From Macrocybe gigantea (Eukaryota; Basidiomycota; Agaricomycetes; Agaricales; Callistosporiaceae): a stretch of DNA of 64,000 nt. The DNA is taken from contig SJRY01000057.1 in assembly GCA_011319805.1 (NCBI GenBank), forward strand, positions 47,492-111,491. The letters are read 5' to 3'. The position numbers were made by a program, and so were the translations under genes. Positions 12,785 to 26,094 of the stretch are shown in pieces (within the stretch, counting starts at the first letter, position 1; each line of letters opens with the position of its first letter). The notes under the pieces were generated by a model. It was not told the DNA's origin and made no database searches. It saw only the letters and a list, made by a program, of their open reading frames with translations.

Positions 12785-15526
12785 TCAGAGGATGCGAGGA
12801 GCCTTCCAGGAGGAACAGAGTCTGCGAAGACGCATGAAAGCCTTCTTTCCGATTTTGAGCAGCCACTGTACAACGTCGGGGCTTGTCTTGGGTTCGTCGC
12901 TTTTCGTGACGGCGACCTCGATTACTGGCGCCGGAGGATCGAACGAAAGAGGGCTCGACCAGACGCTGTCCCTATCAACGACGTTCTCGGGCATATCTGC
13001 CTTGTTCTGAGATTCCGCGTCCCTAAAAGCCTTCTCGCGTTCCGCAACCTTGGCTTCCAGTGCTCGGACCAAGGTGATCATGTATGGCTCGGATTGCGGT
13101 TCGGGCGGGTTGGCGTAAACCTCACGCTGAATGGCCTTGAAGAAGCCCGGAGAAGAAGGATCGAGAACAGACAGTGCCTTTGGATCGTTCTCGTCCTCTT
13201 TAGGAATAGGGACTTGCGACTCGTGGGCTGCTGGAGAACTTTCCTTCCCAAATTTCGATATGTCGATGATGGGAGAAGGATCCGTGAGAGGCTCATCTAA
13301 ACGTTGTTCAGCGCAAACGGCCGTGGTACTGTCAGATTGTGCCTCTTCAAAGGGAACAGACAACACCGGTTGCACAGATAGCGATACAATCGCTGGTCCT
13401 CTTTCCACGGGATCCGTGGGCCTGTATGTCTTGGAAGAACCCTGAGGCTGAACCTTTAGTGAGCGAGCTTCCAGATGATCGAAGGGTCCCATATCATAAG
13501 CATTTCCGTGAAACTCGGGCGAGACGAAGCTGTATTGAGGATATTCGTCGCGGAAGTAGGGACTTGGCAGACCACAGCAGAAACGTTCGTTGCGGGGCAA
13601 AGTGCTATTAGCATATGCCAAGGCATCATTATTAGGAATATAGGGAGCTATGACAATTGGAGGAGTCAGTTGCGCATTAAAGAACATGAAGTCGACTTTT
13701 ACATACGGGTGGACGCCGAGAGCTCTAAATCGTCCCAATTGCTGTGGTTGCAAATCGTTATAAGTGAGGACAGGGAAGTTAAAAGCAAAAGACTGACATC
13801 GTGTTGAAAAAGCGGTGATGAAAGACCCCACTGATTGGAAGGCGGTGCATAGGGTCCTTCCTGAGTAGCTGGACAAGAAGCATGAGAATTCAGATCAGGA
13901 CGTAAAATAGCCTCCAAGCTTACTCCTTCAATGAGGGCAATCGCATCAATGTCTAACTCGACGTCGATTCGATAAGGGACATCATCGTGGCATATAGCCT
14001 GCACAGTTTCCTCGTCACCAGGATAATCCCACGGGACCTAAAAATGAGCGATAAGGGAGTACACGTCGGCATTGGAAATAAGGAACATACTTGGCCCTGA
14101 AGCATAGCATAGATACAGACGCCGAGCGACCACCAGTCGACGGCAAAACTATACTCGGTCCGCGTCAGAACTTCTGGAGCCATGTAACTAAGGGTGCCAC
14201 AGCAGGACGTGGCCAAAAGCGTGATATGTTCCTGCTCAAGCGGGAAGGATGAGCAGTCGAATTCCTTGGAGAGACCAAAATCTGCGATAGCTATGTGGCC
14301 ATTTGCCTTGAGAAAAACGTTTGCAAGTTTCAAGTCTCGGTGAATGACGTTGTTTTTGTGAAGATATTGTATGCCAAGGACCTGCAAATTTTATTAGACG
14401 CTGCCGCTAACATGTAGGGATAATATACCATCTCCGCGGCATAGAAAGATGCCATGGCTTGATCAAAGATACCTTCGTAATACAGAAGCTTCTGCAGATC
14501 ACCTCCGCAATGGAAATCCTAAAAAAAACAAATTGTGAATCAGAAATTTGAGGACAAGTGCTGCGTGCTCACGGTGATGATATAAAAAAACGATGAATCA
14601 TGAAAACTCGCGAGCATGCCGAGGAGGAATGGGTGGTGTCGGATTTTCTTCATGATGCTCTGCTCTTGTAAAAGGAAGTTGATATTCGTCGGTTGGCCGC
14701 GGTAAAACTTGCAGATAACTTTCATAGCAAAAAATCGAGACGGGGCGTATCGCTCCGCAGTTGCCAAGTAAACCTTGCCTTGACCACCAGCCCCAAGAAC
14801 ACGCCTGAGCTTGAAATCCTGAAACGTGAACTTGGCTGGTAACGGAGCAGGTTTGGCAGGAGGCAATGCAGGTCTAGAAGGTTGAGCTAGAGATGTAACT
14901 TTGGTACCGTTTATGAGGTACTTGGGAATGGGTTTGCGCTTGACGATGGTCCGAAAGACGGAAACAGTCTCTCCTAGAGAAGTGACGCGTTTCTCTTCGA
15001 CCCTCTTTCGAGTGATCTGAACGTAGGAGTACTGAAGAAAGCAAAAGATGTCAAAAAGGACCTAGAAATCAGAAAGAACAACAAACCTCGGATAAGTCAC
15101 TTGAATATTCAGCGCTGTTTTCGACTCTTGTGTTGTGAGCCGTGTCATTGACGACCGTCTCATCGTTGAGACGATCTTCGGGCCCATTGTCGGCACGGTC
15201 CACCATTGTGGCATCCGCTGTAGTCGGGGCACATAAGGACTAAACACACGCGATTTAATAGGTTGAATAAAGTGTTTAGGACGGCATAACCTTGTCAGCC
15301 ACATTCAGCTTATCAGAAGCAGGTGGAGCAACCGCTCTGTTCAGGGAAGAGTTTTGAGAGGAGCGGGCAAGCTCCTCGTTTAATCTTTCCTGAGCATGGA
15401 GTCAGAAAGGCAGATAACGATAAGCTCAAACGATCTCACCAGTTCCTGAATAGCTCGGTCGAGCTCAGCCATCTCGAGAGCGGTCGGTGCATCGGATATG
15501 GATGGGAAGTAAACGCTGGTGGACAT
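12785..15526 (-). CDS. AGC-like serine/threonine protein kinase
   Basis: A protein kinase domain sits between a Ser/Thr-rich N-terminal part (starting MSTSVYFP) and a long C-terminal tail. Visible: the glycine loop GAGGQGKVYLA, the lysine in FAMKVICK, a helix-C Glu (LLQEQSIMKKI), HRDLKLANV, IADFGLSKEF, GTLSYMAPE and DWWSLGVCIYAML. After an intron at about 13867-13920 the C-lobe continues as LLRKDPMHRLPISGVFHHRF and INWDDLEL. A further intron leads to PPYIPNNDALAYANS, an AGC-type tail. All catalytic residues are present. The remaining 300 or so residues are acidic and Pro/Ser-rich with a predicted helix near the end (EAKVAEREKAFRDAES). The specific subfamily is not clear. It is divergent from the GH89 gene. 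Confidence 0.82.
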
Positions 15527-16126
15527 TGTGAATCTTGCGAAGAGTGTCTTGAAGTCTGGAAAGTGCGTTGCGTTGGAAGTCTTGAGGCGAAAGGGGATGG
15601 GGTATAGGGACGTCGCCCGTCATCCTCTTAAAGGTCAATTGAAGGCTAGCCAGAGTTCAAACTCGACGAACACTCAACAGCAACAAAGTGTTCGGCGTGA
15701 TGTAGCCAGTTTCAAAATAAAAAGGAGTACTCGGGGCGTGCATGGACAAGCTTTGAATTTGAGGGGGCATGGTAGGCGTCGATGCTTGACGCGAATTGCA
15801 GTCGACGCGACGTGACAGATCATGTGACTTGCTACTGAGTCGATGCCGGAACTGGATGGTCCTGCCGATCGCGTTTCGACGCTGTCCAACATAATTTCGA
15901 CTCGCATGGACAGACTCAATTCAACACTCACGTCAGGGCCCTGGCTGGGGTCTGGACAGATACCTCTGTTGAGCAATTCATCATATCGGTTATACTTACT
16001 GCCTCATCCACCAGTGCTCGTGCGACATTCACACCACCCACGTTCATCGATTAGGGATCAGGACTACTTTGACCTGTTTAAAGTATAAAACAGAGATCAC
16101 CTCCGCCATCTGGCCGTGCCCTCCCC
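15527..16126. promoter_or_regulatory. Divergent promoter region, kinase/GH89
   Basis: About 600 bases between start codons. A TATA-like AAGTATAAAA (16081-16090) lies 37-46 bases before the GH89 ATG. An 81-codon plus-strand frame from 15843 is hydrophilic at first but matches nothing I know, and it ends within the promoter. Confidence 0.45.
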
Positions 16127-18460
16127 ATGGCTTCACTGCGACCTCATCTCGTGCTGTTCCTATGCTGGGCCCTTTTCGGCACGTCCCTGGTTGCCTCAGC
16201 CCGCTCATTGAATGGGCTATATGACATGGTCCAGCGTCGCATCCCGAAGCACAAGAACTCGTTCCAGTTCGACTTTCTGCCGAACTCAACGGGATCTGAG
16301 GACGTCTTCACCATCAGCAATACCTTTCCTTCCAAGAAAGGTGCAAAGGCTGGAATCCACATCCGATGTTCCACCACCAGCGCCTGTGCTCGTGGATTAT
16401 ATGCGTAAGCCCACGCTACTTGCTTCAGAGTTGCCCGTCTAATTCAATCCAGGTACCTGACGGCCTATGGTGGTGTTGATATCTCCTGGACGGGGTCCCA
16501 ACTCGATGACCTTCCATCTGACCTGCCTCCGGTCTCACAGCCCATCAAAGGAAGTTCGATCGTCCCATACCGCTACTACTTCAATACCGTGACATTCAGT
16601 TATACCACTGCCTTCTATACCTTTGACGAATGGCAGCTCCTCCTAGACTGGATGGCCTTGCGCGGGATCAACTTGCCTTTGGCCTGGGTCGGAAACGAGT
16701 ACATCCTCAGGGAAGTCTTCCTCGAAGCTGGACTCACAGATGCCGATATTGCGTCGTTCTTTTCCGGCCCAGCCTACCAGGCTTGGAATCGGTTTGGGAA
16801 CATACAAGGAAGCTGGGGTAGTGATTTACCTCTCCAGTGGATCAACGACCAGTTTGCCCTCCAAAAGCAGATCCTGAGAAGGATGTCTGACTTGGGTATG
16901 ACTCCGGTTCTACCTTCCTTCACAGGCTTCGTTCCTCGCTCGATGAGCCGTCTGTACCCCACCGCGAGCATCGTTACCGGTGGTCAATGGGGGGGCTTCT
17001 CCAAACAGTTCACCAACGTCTCGTTCCTCGAGCCCTTCGACCCGTTGTTCGCCAAACTCCAAAAGTCATTCATCCAAAAGCAGGCAGCTGCATATGGCAA
17101 CGTCTCGCACATCTACACTCTCGACCAATACAATGAGAACCATCCTTTCAGCGGTAACACGAGCTACCTCTCAAGCGTTTCCCAAGGGACGTTTGAAAGT
17201 CTTCGCGCTGCGGACCCTGAAGCTGTCTGGCTCATGCAGGGATGGCTGTTTTTCAGCGATTCGCGTTTCTGGACCAATGAACGTGTGAAGGCGTACTTGG
17301 GCGGGGTGCAGGATCCCAAAGGCATCATGGTTCTTGACCTGTACAGCGAGGCCCAGCCCCAGTGGGAGCGCCTCGATTCCTACTTTGGCGAGCCCTGGAT
17401 CTGGTGCGCACTGCATGATTACGGAGGGAACCAAGGCTTCGAGGGAAACCTTCACATGGTTACAGCCGAGCCCTTGCGTGCGCTTCACTCGCCCCAGAGT
17501 TCGATGGTGGGCATGGGTTTAACCATGGAGGGACAGGAAGGGAACGAGTTGTTGTATGACATCGCTCTTGACCAAGCCTGGTCCACCACCGCCATTGATA
17601 TCCCTGATTACGTCGCGGACTGGGTAAAACGCAGGTATAACGTCCAAAACGGAAGAGCTCTCCCCCAAGCCGCGCTTGATGCTTGGACCGTCCTGCAAAG
17701 CTCGGTCTACAACAACAATGATCCCGATTCGCAAGCCACCGTCAAAAGCATCTTGGAGCTTTCGCCCGCGTTGAACGGTCTGGTCAATCGCACAGGTCAC
17801 CACCCGACGAAGGTGTTCTATGACACTAACACCACGATCCTTCCTGCTTTGCGCGGCCTTCTTCAGGCCCGAGAGGAGAACCCGGCTCTGGGCAGTGTTA
17901 CCCAGTTCAGGTACGACGTCGTGGATCTTGCGCGCCAGCTCCTCGCCAACAGGTTCCTCACTACCTATCTGAACCTCGTTTCCCTGTATCCTTCCGCCTC
18001 CGCAGCTGATATCCAGAAGGCGGGCCAACCCTTGCTGGCCATTCTGTCAGATCTCGACGACGTGCTCATGACGGACAGAAACTTTCTGCTCTCGAACTGG
18101 ATCCGCGACGCTCGCTCGTGGTCACACGGAAATGCATCCTATGAAGCCTACTTGGAGTACAATGCACGCGCCCAACTCACGCTCTGGGGTCCGAATGGCG
18201 AGATCAATGACTACGCCTCCAAACAGTGGGGTGGCCTCATCCGCGAATACTACCTCCCTCGGTGGACCTCGTTCTTGAAATATCTGGAGCAGAAGAAGCA
18301 GGTTGGTGGGGTGTACAACCAGAGCGAAGTCAGTCAGATCATGCTTTCCATCGGAAAGAGCTGGGTCCTCGGAACATGGGGAGAACAGAAAGGAGAAACT
18401 TGGGAAACAGTTGGTGATACCTGGTCAACCGTCAAGCGTATTGTGGAGACGTGGGCTTAA
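16127..18460 (+). CDS. Secreted alpha-N-acetylglucosaminidase, GH89
   Basis: Family GH89 enzyme (NAGLU type), a glycosidase that removes terminal alpha-linked N-acetylglucosamine. About 761 residues in two exons, one 48-nt intron at about 16406-16453. The signal peptide is clear (VLFLCWALFGTSLVASA). Family landmarks in order: YLTAYGGVDISW; FYTFDEWQLLLDWMALRGIN, matching the NAGLU region where the human sequence has WWARWEREIDWMALNGIN; LAWVGNEYI; LYPTASIV; TLDQYNENHPFSG (acid/base-type Glu); ALHDYGGNQGFEGN; and GLTMEGQEGNELLYD (second catalytic Glu). Several N-glycosylation sites (NVS, NTS, NAS) fit secretion. Length and both glutamates agree with an active enzyme. In a fungus the natural substrate is unlikely to be heparan sulfate; fungal or bacterial glycans are possible. 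Confidence 0.92.
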
Positions 18461-19159
18461 TTGGACTTGATAGTGAAAGCCGAGTACTTTCCATCTCGAA
18501 TCTCTTGAACGGAAGACTTGGAGTTCTGCTCAGAGTTTTTTATCCTTATAATAGTTATCAAATGTGATTGAAGTCTATAATCGCCACCTCTTCCCAAAAA
18601 TCAGAAGTGTACAAACCGCATCGGAAAGGCAGAGGATCTCTGCCAACCACCATCAACACGACCCCGCTCGGTCAAAGAATCCTATGTGCAGCGTAGCTTC
18701 ACTTCTTCCGCCTCCTTCCTGCCCCACAACACCCTCGGCACAGCCACAAAATCGCACGCCGCTCCTCGGAATTCGAGCAGTAATTGTGGCATAATAACAA
18801 TCCGACGGAGACCTCGAGAGTCTGAAAGGGAGTATTGAATGGAGGTGCTCGGTGAAATAGATAGGTAGACCGTGAGCTGAAAACATAATCAATTGGTTTA
18901 GTACGCTTGGATGTCAGTCACAAGGGAGACAAGGCCCTTAGGAAACTGAAGCATTTGCATATATCGAAGAGCATAAAAATTAATGGAATGTATTCAAATG
19001 CCATCGCTTGGAAAATGTATGGCGGAATATCAGAGCAATTGGTATCTAGTCAATAGTACGTATTCCATGTCATCATATAACGAGCGAATATTATTCAAAG
19101 AGCGAATTTCGGTAGGTGATCTTGACAGACCAAGGCCTTATGAACGGTCGTCACTCCTG
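18461..19159. other. Convergent 3' intergenic region
   Basis: About 700 bases between the GH89 stop and the CRAL-TRIO stop. No gene, RNA or repeat is recognised; an AT-rich stretch lies around 18955-19110. Confidence 0.4.
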
Positions 19160-20256
19160 CTACTTTTCATCTATTTCCGTCTGCAGAACGACCGTGCGTT
19201 TATAATCCCACTCGCTAATCCCGACTCGGCCTCCTAACGATCTCCAGCTGTCCAACCAAGCATTTCGACGGGATTCGCACAGCCGGACAAGGGTGGACCA
19301 ATATTTCTCATGCACGTATTCAAAGTCACAATTACCACCCCACCATTCGGACATGACCATGTCGGGGGCGAAGATTTCGTCATTGAATATCCCAGGGTTG
19401 AACCTCATCTTCTCTCGCGAGACAGGGTCGAGAAATGGGCTGATCATCTTGTAGAAAGCATTCAGGATGAAAGGAACATTCATGATTAGAGCAAGGCCAA
19501 GACGCTCGGGATAGTGATCCTGGAGGATGCCCGCGACAGTGCGTGCTGTGCTGAATGAAGGATTCTTTGCTTTGTCGCCATAGTTAATCATGAGGTCCAC
19601 TGTTCTATTGGAATTGTTCAGATGTGGTGCGCCACAGCTATGAAAATCGTAGCTTACTCCACTCCCGGACCCATAAGGTCGGTCGCTCTCTCCAACATCC
19701 AAACAGTGAACTGTATCTGACGTGGCGGTTCATCCGTGTTTTGGCGACTAGGGAACATGTAGAACGCGGGACGCCCATGCAAGTCATAACCGAAGAGAAC
19801 TTCTTTGCCTGTCACAGCCTGCAGCAGGTCAGTAAAGTTGTCATGCCACGACAACTTTGCCAGACCTCTGGTTCTACATGTTCCGGGGTGATGAGGTCGT
19901 ACAGACCATATTCTCTTCTCCACTTCAACGTAGCTTCGAGCCTTTCGATAGCGGCAGTTGCAGATTTCCACTTCGTGGCGCGTAAATAGCTGAATAGAGA
20001 CTGAGCAGAACACAAGACAACGGGTGCTTTTTGGGACTGACCGTAGCATGCATTCTCGCGAAAGCCAGAAGAGTTCTTCTTCCCTAAGCTCGCCCTTCTC
20101 CAATCCGGGAATGGAATAATCGCTTGGAGTAAAATGAGCGAGTACTAGATCATAAAGCTCCTGCTCTTTGTCGCTGAGTTTGCCACGTGGATCCTCATGT
20201 ACCACATTTGCGGGCGGGGCAATGGGTTGGTAAATTTTGTCAGAACTGGACGACAT
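19160..20256 (-). CDS. Sec14-like CRAL-TRIO lipid-transfer protein
   Basis: Sec14 superfamily protein, expected to bind or exchange phosphoinositides or other lipids at cytosolic membranes. Exon 1 (MSSSSDKIYQPIAPP...) runs into the CRAL-TRIO N domain YLRATKWKSATAAIERLEAT, LKWRREYGLYDL. The lipid-binding domain follows: GYDLHGRPAFYMFPSRQNT, FTVWMLERATDLMGPGVE, then TVDLMINYGDKAKNPS, ILQDHYPERLGLALIMNVP, FILNAFYKMISPFLDPVSREK and PDMVMSEWWGGNCDFEY. The intron before TVDLM is best placed with acceptor CCAATAG; the next AG would break the frame. There is no signal peptide. It resembles the fungal group with the SFTARTV/DHYPERLG signature near yeast Pdr16/Csr1, but I do not assign an orthologue. 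Confidence 0.85.
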
Positions 20257-20583
20257 CTGAAGGAGCAGGAGAAAGGCACGGGTGCAAGAGAAGAAAAGCG
20301 CCCGTCCCTGTTCGTATCATTGGGGATGGCCAATCGTAATTACGGATGGAGTGTGGTGCCATGATGGGCTAGGGACGCCATTTCATTTATCCAGGATTTC
20401 GGCTGAGCGTCGAGGACAACATGGACATGGAGCGAAACCAAGTTGATGTATGCAAGCATTTGCGCACTGCATGCGCCTGACCCAGTTGGCATATCGCTCC
20501 TTCTGGCCGGCTTCTGCACGTTCACAATTCTCAAGCCGCATCTACACCAGGCGTTGGAACACTGTCGACGCAAAACATCCGCC
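20257..20583. promoter_or_regulatory. Divergent promoter, Sec14-like/PIP
   Basis: 327 bases separate the two divergent starts. No TATA box is obvious. The upstream plus-strand frame into MYSPIEPY is open but has no family support before that Met. Confidence 0.4.
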
Positions 20584-22469
<1,886 letters not shown>

Positions 22470-22796
22470 GTCTGGGGTATCAAAACTTTGTACACCTCGA
22501 GGTTGGAAGATGCCTGCAGAGGATTTTGATAGTGATGTTTCACCTTGTATTGGTATTAAAACGATGTGACAGGATATATACAATGCGAAGGGAAAAAAAA
22601 TAGGAAGCTCATCTCACAGCTGGAGAAAGGGAGAAAAAAAGAAAGCATATGACCCAGAAGTCGGAGTTGGAAGCAGAAATAGAATAAAGAGAGTCGAAAC
22701 ACAACATGCCATGAAAAGAAAGCGGAAGAAAAAACGGAAAAAGCAATAGAACAATATAACAGAAAGGAATAAATGATGCTAATTCTTGACCCAATT
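22470..22796. other. Convergent 3' intergenic region
   Basis: About 330 bases, A-rich on the plus strand, between the stops of PIP and the SUN protein. No gene is seen. Confidence 0.4.
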
Positions 22797-25700
22797 CTAC
22801 GCCTCCTCCTCGCTCAAGGGCGTCGGTGCTGTGCCAATCTTCTGCCCATGCACTCTCAGACGGTAAAGGCACGTATAGTCGTCTTTCCCCCAGTTGTTCT
22901 GAACGAGCAGGATCACCACGCCAAAATCAACACCAAGATCACGGACATCTTGCGAGACGGGGAAAGTTTGGATGTGGTTCGGTGCATGAATGTTATATCG
23001 GAACTTTGAGATCCGGACATATCTGGGTGACTTGGGAAGGGATTTGGGATATTCTTCCTCGTCTTCGACCTCCTCACCGCGTTCCCTTCGCTCTTCCCTT
23101 CGTTTGGCCTTTTCAGACAGCCATTCGTCGACCTTGGCGATGTTGTCGTGACCCTCTACCATTCCCCAGAGTTCCATGTCTCGGGGTGCGCTCCGCATGT
23201 CGAACGCGACTTCTTTCGCAACATGGTCAATGGTGACGTCCGAAATGTACACTGGCGCCGCCAGCGCTACGCCTAGTTGTCCTTCCGAACCAGCGAAAGG
23301 CCAACAGTGCCCATTGTGCAGTTCATGGTGCAAGGCGGTTATGGGAGGTCGTCCGATTGCATAGCCATTGCCAGTGATGAGGCCAAGCAGCGAACCACGC
23401 ATCGTCGTCGGGCGCATTTCGAAAGTCGGACTAGTGAGCGAAGGAATGACTCGTGCACCGCCTGAATGAAGGGCAAAGTCTGGGCGAGCAATTGTGTCCT
23501 TGCTGAAGGTCGAAACAGCAGAGTCGACGAGGCGTTCAATGAAAGTGGAGACATCCTGACCGTCTGACGACTTGATCATGGGACCAGTTTTACCAGAGGC
23601 GAGCTTGGACCATCGCCCAGTGTTGGTGGTACCAGAGACCCCGGCCTTCTTGCTTAGATCAATAGCTTCCTTCACAGTACCTTCCATAGCGCCCAATTTG
23701 TCTTCCAAAGCCTTTAATCGGACTCCGGCTTCCTCGTCCTCTGAGCTGGCCTCGGCTCTTGGAGCTTGCCGCTGTCCATTTTGAAACTGCGCGTGCAAAA
23801 TCTCCACATCTCTTCGGACTGCTCTAAGTTCTTCGTTCGCAACATTTTTGAGGAGTGTCTCGGCATCTGCTAAGCGTCTGTACTCAGACAGTATCCTGGT
23901 TTCGAGAGCCGCAAGTTTCTGGGCCAAATCGGTGTGAGTGTGGGCGTCGTGATCCGCTTTGACTTTGCCTTTCTGAGCCTCAACTGACATGTCCGACAGG
24001 ATTTTTTCCATCTTCATTAACCTTGTCGCGAACTCATCGACGTTTGAGGCTGGAAGGTCTGGCGCGTGATAAACGGCATCCCGTTGCCATTTTGGAAGGG
24101 AAAGATAACCAGGAAGAGGGCCTTGCAATGCGTACCATATGGCGACCATGCATCCACCTAGTGCAATAGCCCGGATTATTGAAGCGAAAGCACTTGAACC
24201 CATTCTCGAATGTAGTAGCCATGAGTATGGACGCGCCAGCATCACGTTCACAACGGTTCCGAGTATTTTGCCCAGCCCATATGTTAACAGCGTTAATACT
24301 TGAGCGCAAAATATGACGAATGTTCTAATCACGCGGCCGAATAGATTGACGAAGCTCCCGAGGAGGCGACCTATCGAGAACCGTCGTGACGAAGGGGAAA
24401 GAGAGCCAGCTCTCCTTGCATGATTGGAGGTAGATTGTGAGACTTTTTCTTCCTCGTCTTCTTCTGGGATGGGACGCAGACCGCCTTCGAGATCCATAGA
24501 AATGTCAGGGTTGGTAGAATCCTGTGCTGGTAGTGACACTAGTGACCGCGAACGTCGAGATATCGGGGGTTGTGCATAGGGCTGGAGTGAAGTTCGCATA
24601 AGCGACTCGTTGGCTGATATTGTAAACGCTTATTTACCTCATCAACTTGCTCATCGCTACCACTTCCGTCCTCTTCCCCGATGACGGTGCTTCCTTCCGC
24701 CCCATCGGCAATGTCTCCTTTAGCTCGTTTCTTTTTTCTCCTTTTATCGGGTTTCATTTGGGGGAGAGTGGTCAGGAATCCGGCTGCTACATCCTTTTTC
24801 TTTTTCCCTCGTCGTCTCTTTGGTCCATCGTCGTCCGAAAACTCATCAGAGTCTTCGAGGTCAGATGCAGAAGGTTTATATGCTTTATTGTCCTCCGACA
24901 TGCGATTCCGTTTGTGCGTGTGATTTTGGATTTTCGACTGCTGCGCTTGCTGCGAAGCTTGGTATTGACGTTCTTCCTCCTCATATTCGTAACTTGAGTT
25001 CGGCGGATTGATGGATGGCTGAGTGACTTCAGCAGATGTGTTCGGTGGTTCTTGCGAGAGCTGCCGGACATAGAACGTGACTTTGTCTGAGAGTCGGGAG
25101 GCAGCCTCTCTGAAAGTGTCAAGTGGGGTTGTTGCGCGCTGGCTTCGATCTCTGCGACTCTCCTCGTCCTCGGAATCCGGGACTATGTGAGTAGAGGATG
25201 TTTTAGACAATGGTTTGCGGACGGCACCGGTCCGAGGCGGGGGACGACTCGCTGCAGCGTTGGATCTGCGTTTCAGAGCTGCCTGACTCTCCATCTCATA
25301 TTCCACCGAGGTGCTCCGTGGAACGGTCGGGTTGGATCGAACGCCCATGGCCCACGAGTTACTAGTCGGATTGACCGACGGCATGTCGGAGGAAGCAGCG
25401 TGCGTGAATGCGGTGGCAATGTTAACGGAAGTATCCTTTACGCTCCACTTCTCTGGGTTTGGGGGAGTGGTGATGGTTCTAGGGCCACCGGGACGGTTGG
25501 CGATAGTGGTCTGCTCACGTTGTTTGATCCGGGCGTAGGCTGCGAGTCCTGAATCGTTTGAGATGTCGTTGGCCGAGGTGCTGGTGTCACGGAACGACGA
25601 GGTGTGTTTGGGGGGCGACCGAGAGCCAAGTGGGGGTGCACTTTAAAAGAAAGAAAACGTCGGGGAGGGCGCGGATACGCGAACAAGAAAAAAGGAATAC

Positions 25701-25813
25701 CTGGATGCGTAGGAAGCAGGGACGGCGCTGTTATTGCTTGAGGATGCCTTGCCAAGGAATCTGTGGTGATCGAGCCGTCTGCCTTGACCTAAAGGTGTGC
25801 CCGAAAATGACAT
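22797..25813 (-). CDS. SUN-domain nuclear-envelope protein (Sad1/UNC-84)
   Basis: Inner-nuclear-membrane SUN protein, the nucleoplasm-facing half of LINC complexes. Three exons: a short first exon starting MSFSGTPLGQGRRLDH; a long second exon with low-complexity basic and acidic stretches including a KRRRGKKKK nuclear signal; then, after an intron at about 24602-24657, the rest. The last exon has a membrane helix (IIRAIALGGCMVAIWYAL), a coiled coil with many Glu/Lys/Leu (LAALETRILSEYRRLADAE), and the SUN domain: RPDFALHSGGARVIPSLTSP, NCWPF-type HCWPFAGSEGQLGVAL, VYISDVTIDHV, RDMELWGMVEG, and YTCLYRLRVHG at the end. The start at 25813 is inferred because the intron at about 25640-25705 joins it in frame; the usual shorter start at 25384 lies inside this open frame. 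Confidence 0.9.
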
Positions 25814-26094
25814 GTAACGTGTACAATCAGGATGTGATCAGGACGGTTAGCACGAGGACGGGGACGGCGACAGGATGCGTGGTTATCGTGATGAAGAATG
25901 CAGGAGATATCGCGTGGTGGTGTGGCAGAAGAGAGTTCTGGACTGAGCCAAAGCGCCGTCGCCAGTCCCAGCACGCGTCTCTCTGTTTGGTTCTGTTTGT
26001 AGGCACATTGTCCCTCAAGTCCTCATTGTTCACGCAATTCATTCAGCAATAAGTGACCGGACATATAAATTAATCAAGTATGCATTGTCCCCTC

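Noticed and set aside
13700..13930. Apparent loss of the kinase C-lobe
   Set aside because: Choosing the frame after the intron at about 13867 gives LLRKDPMHRLPISGVFHHRF, so the domain is complete.
15843..16088. 81-codon plus-strand frame before the GH89 gene
   Set aside because: It overlaps the likely promoter and TATA region, has no family match and no intron support.
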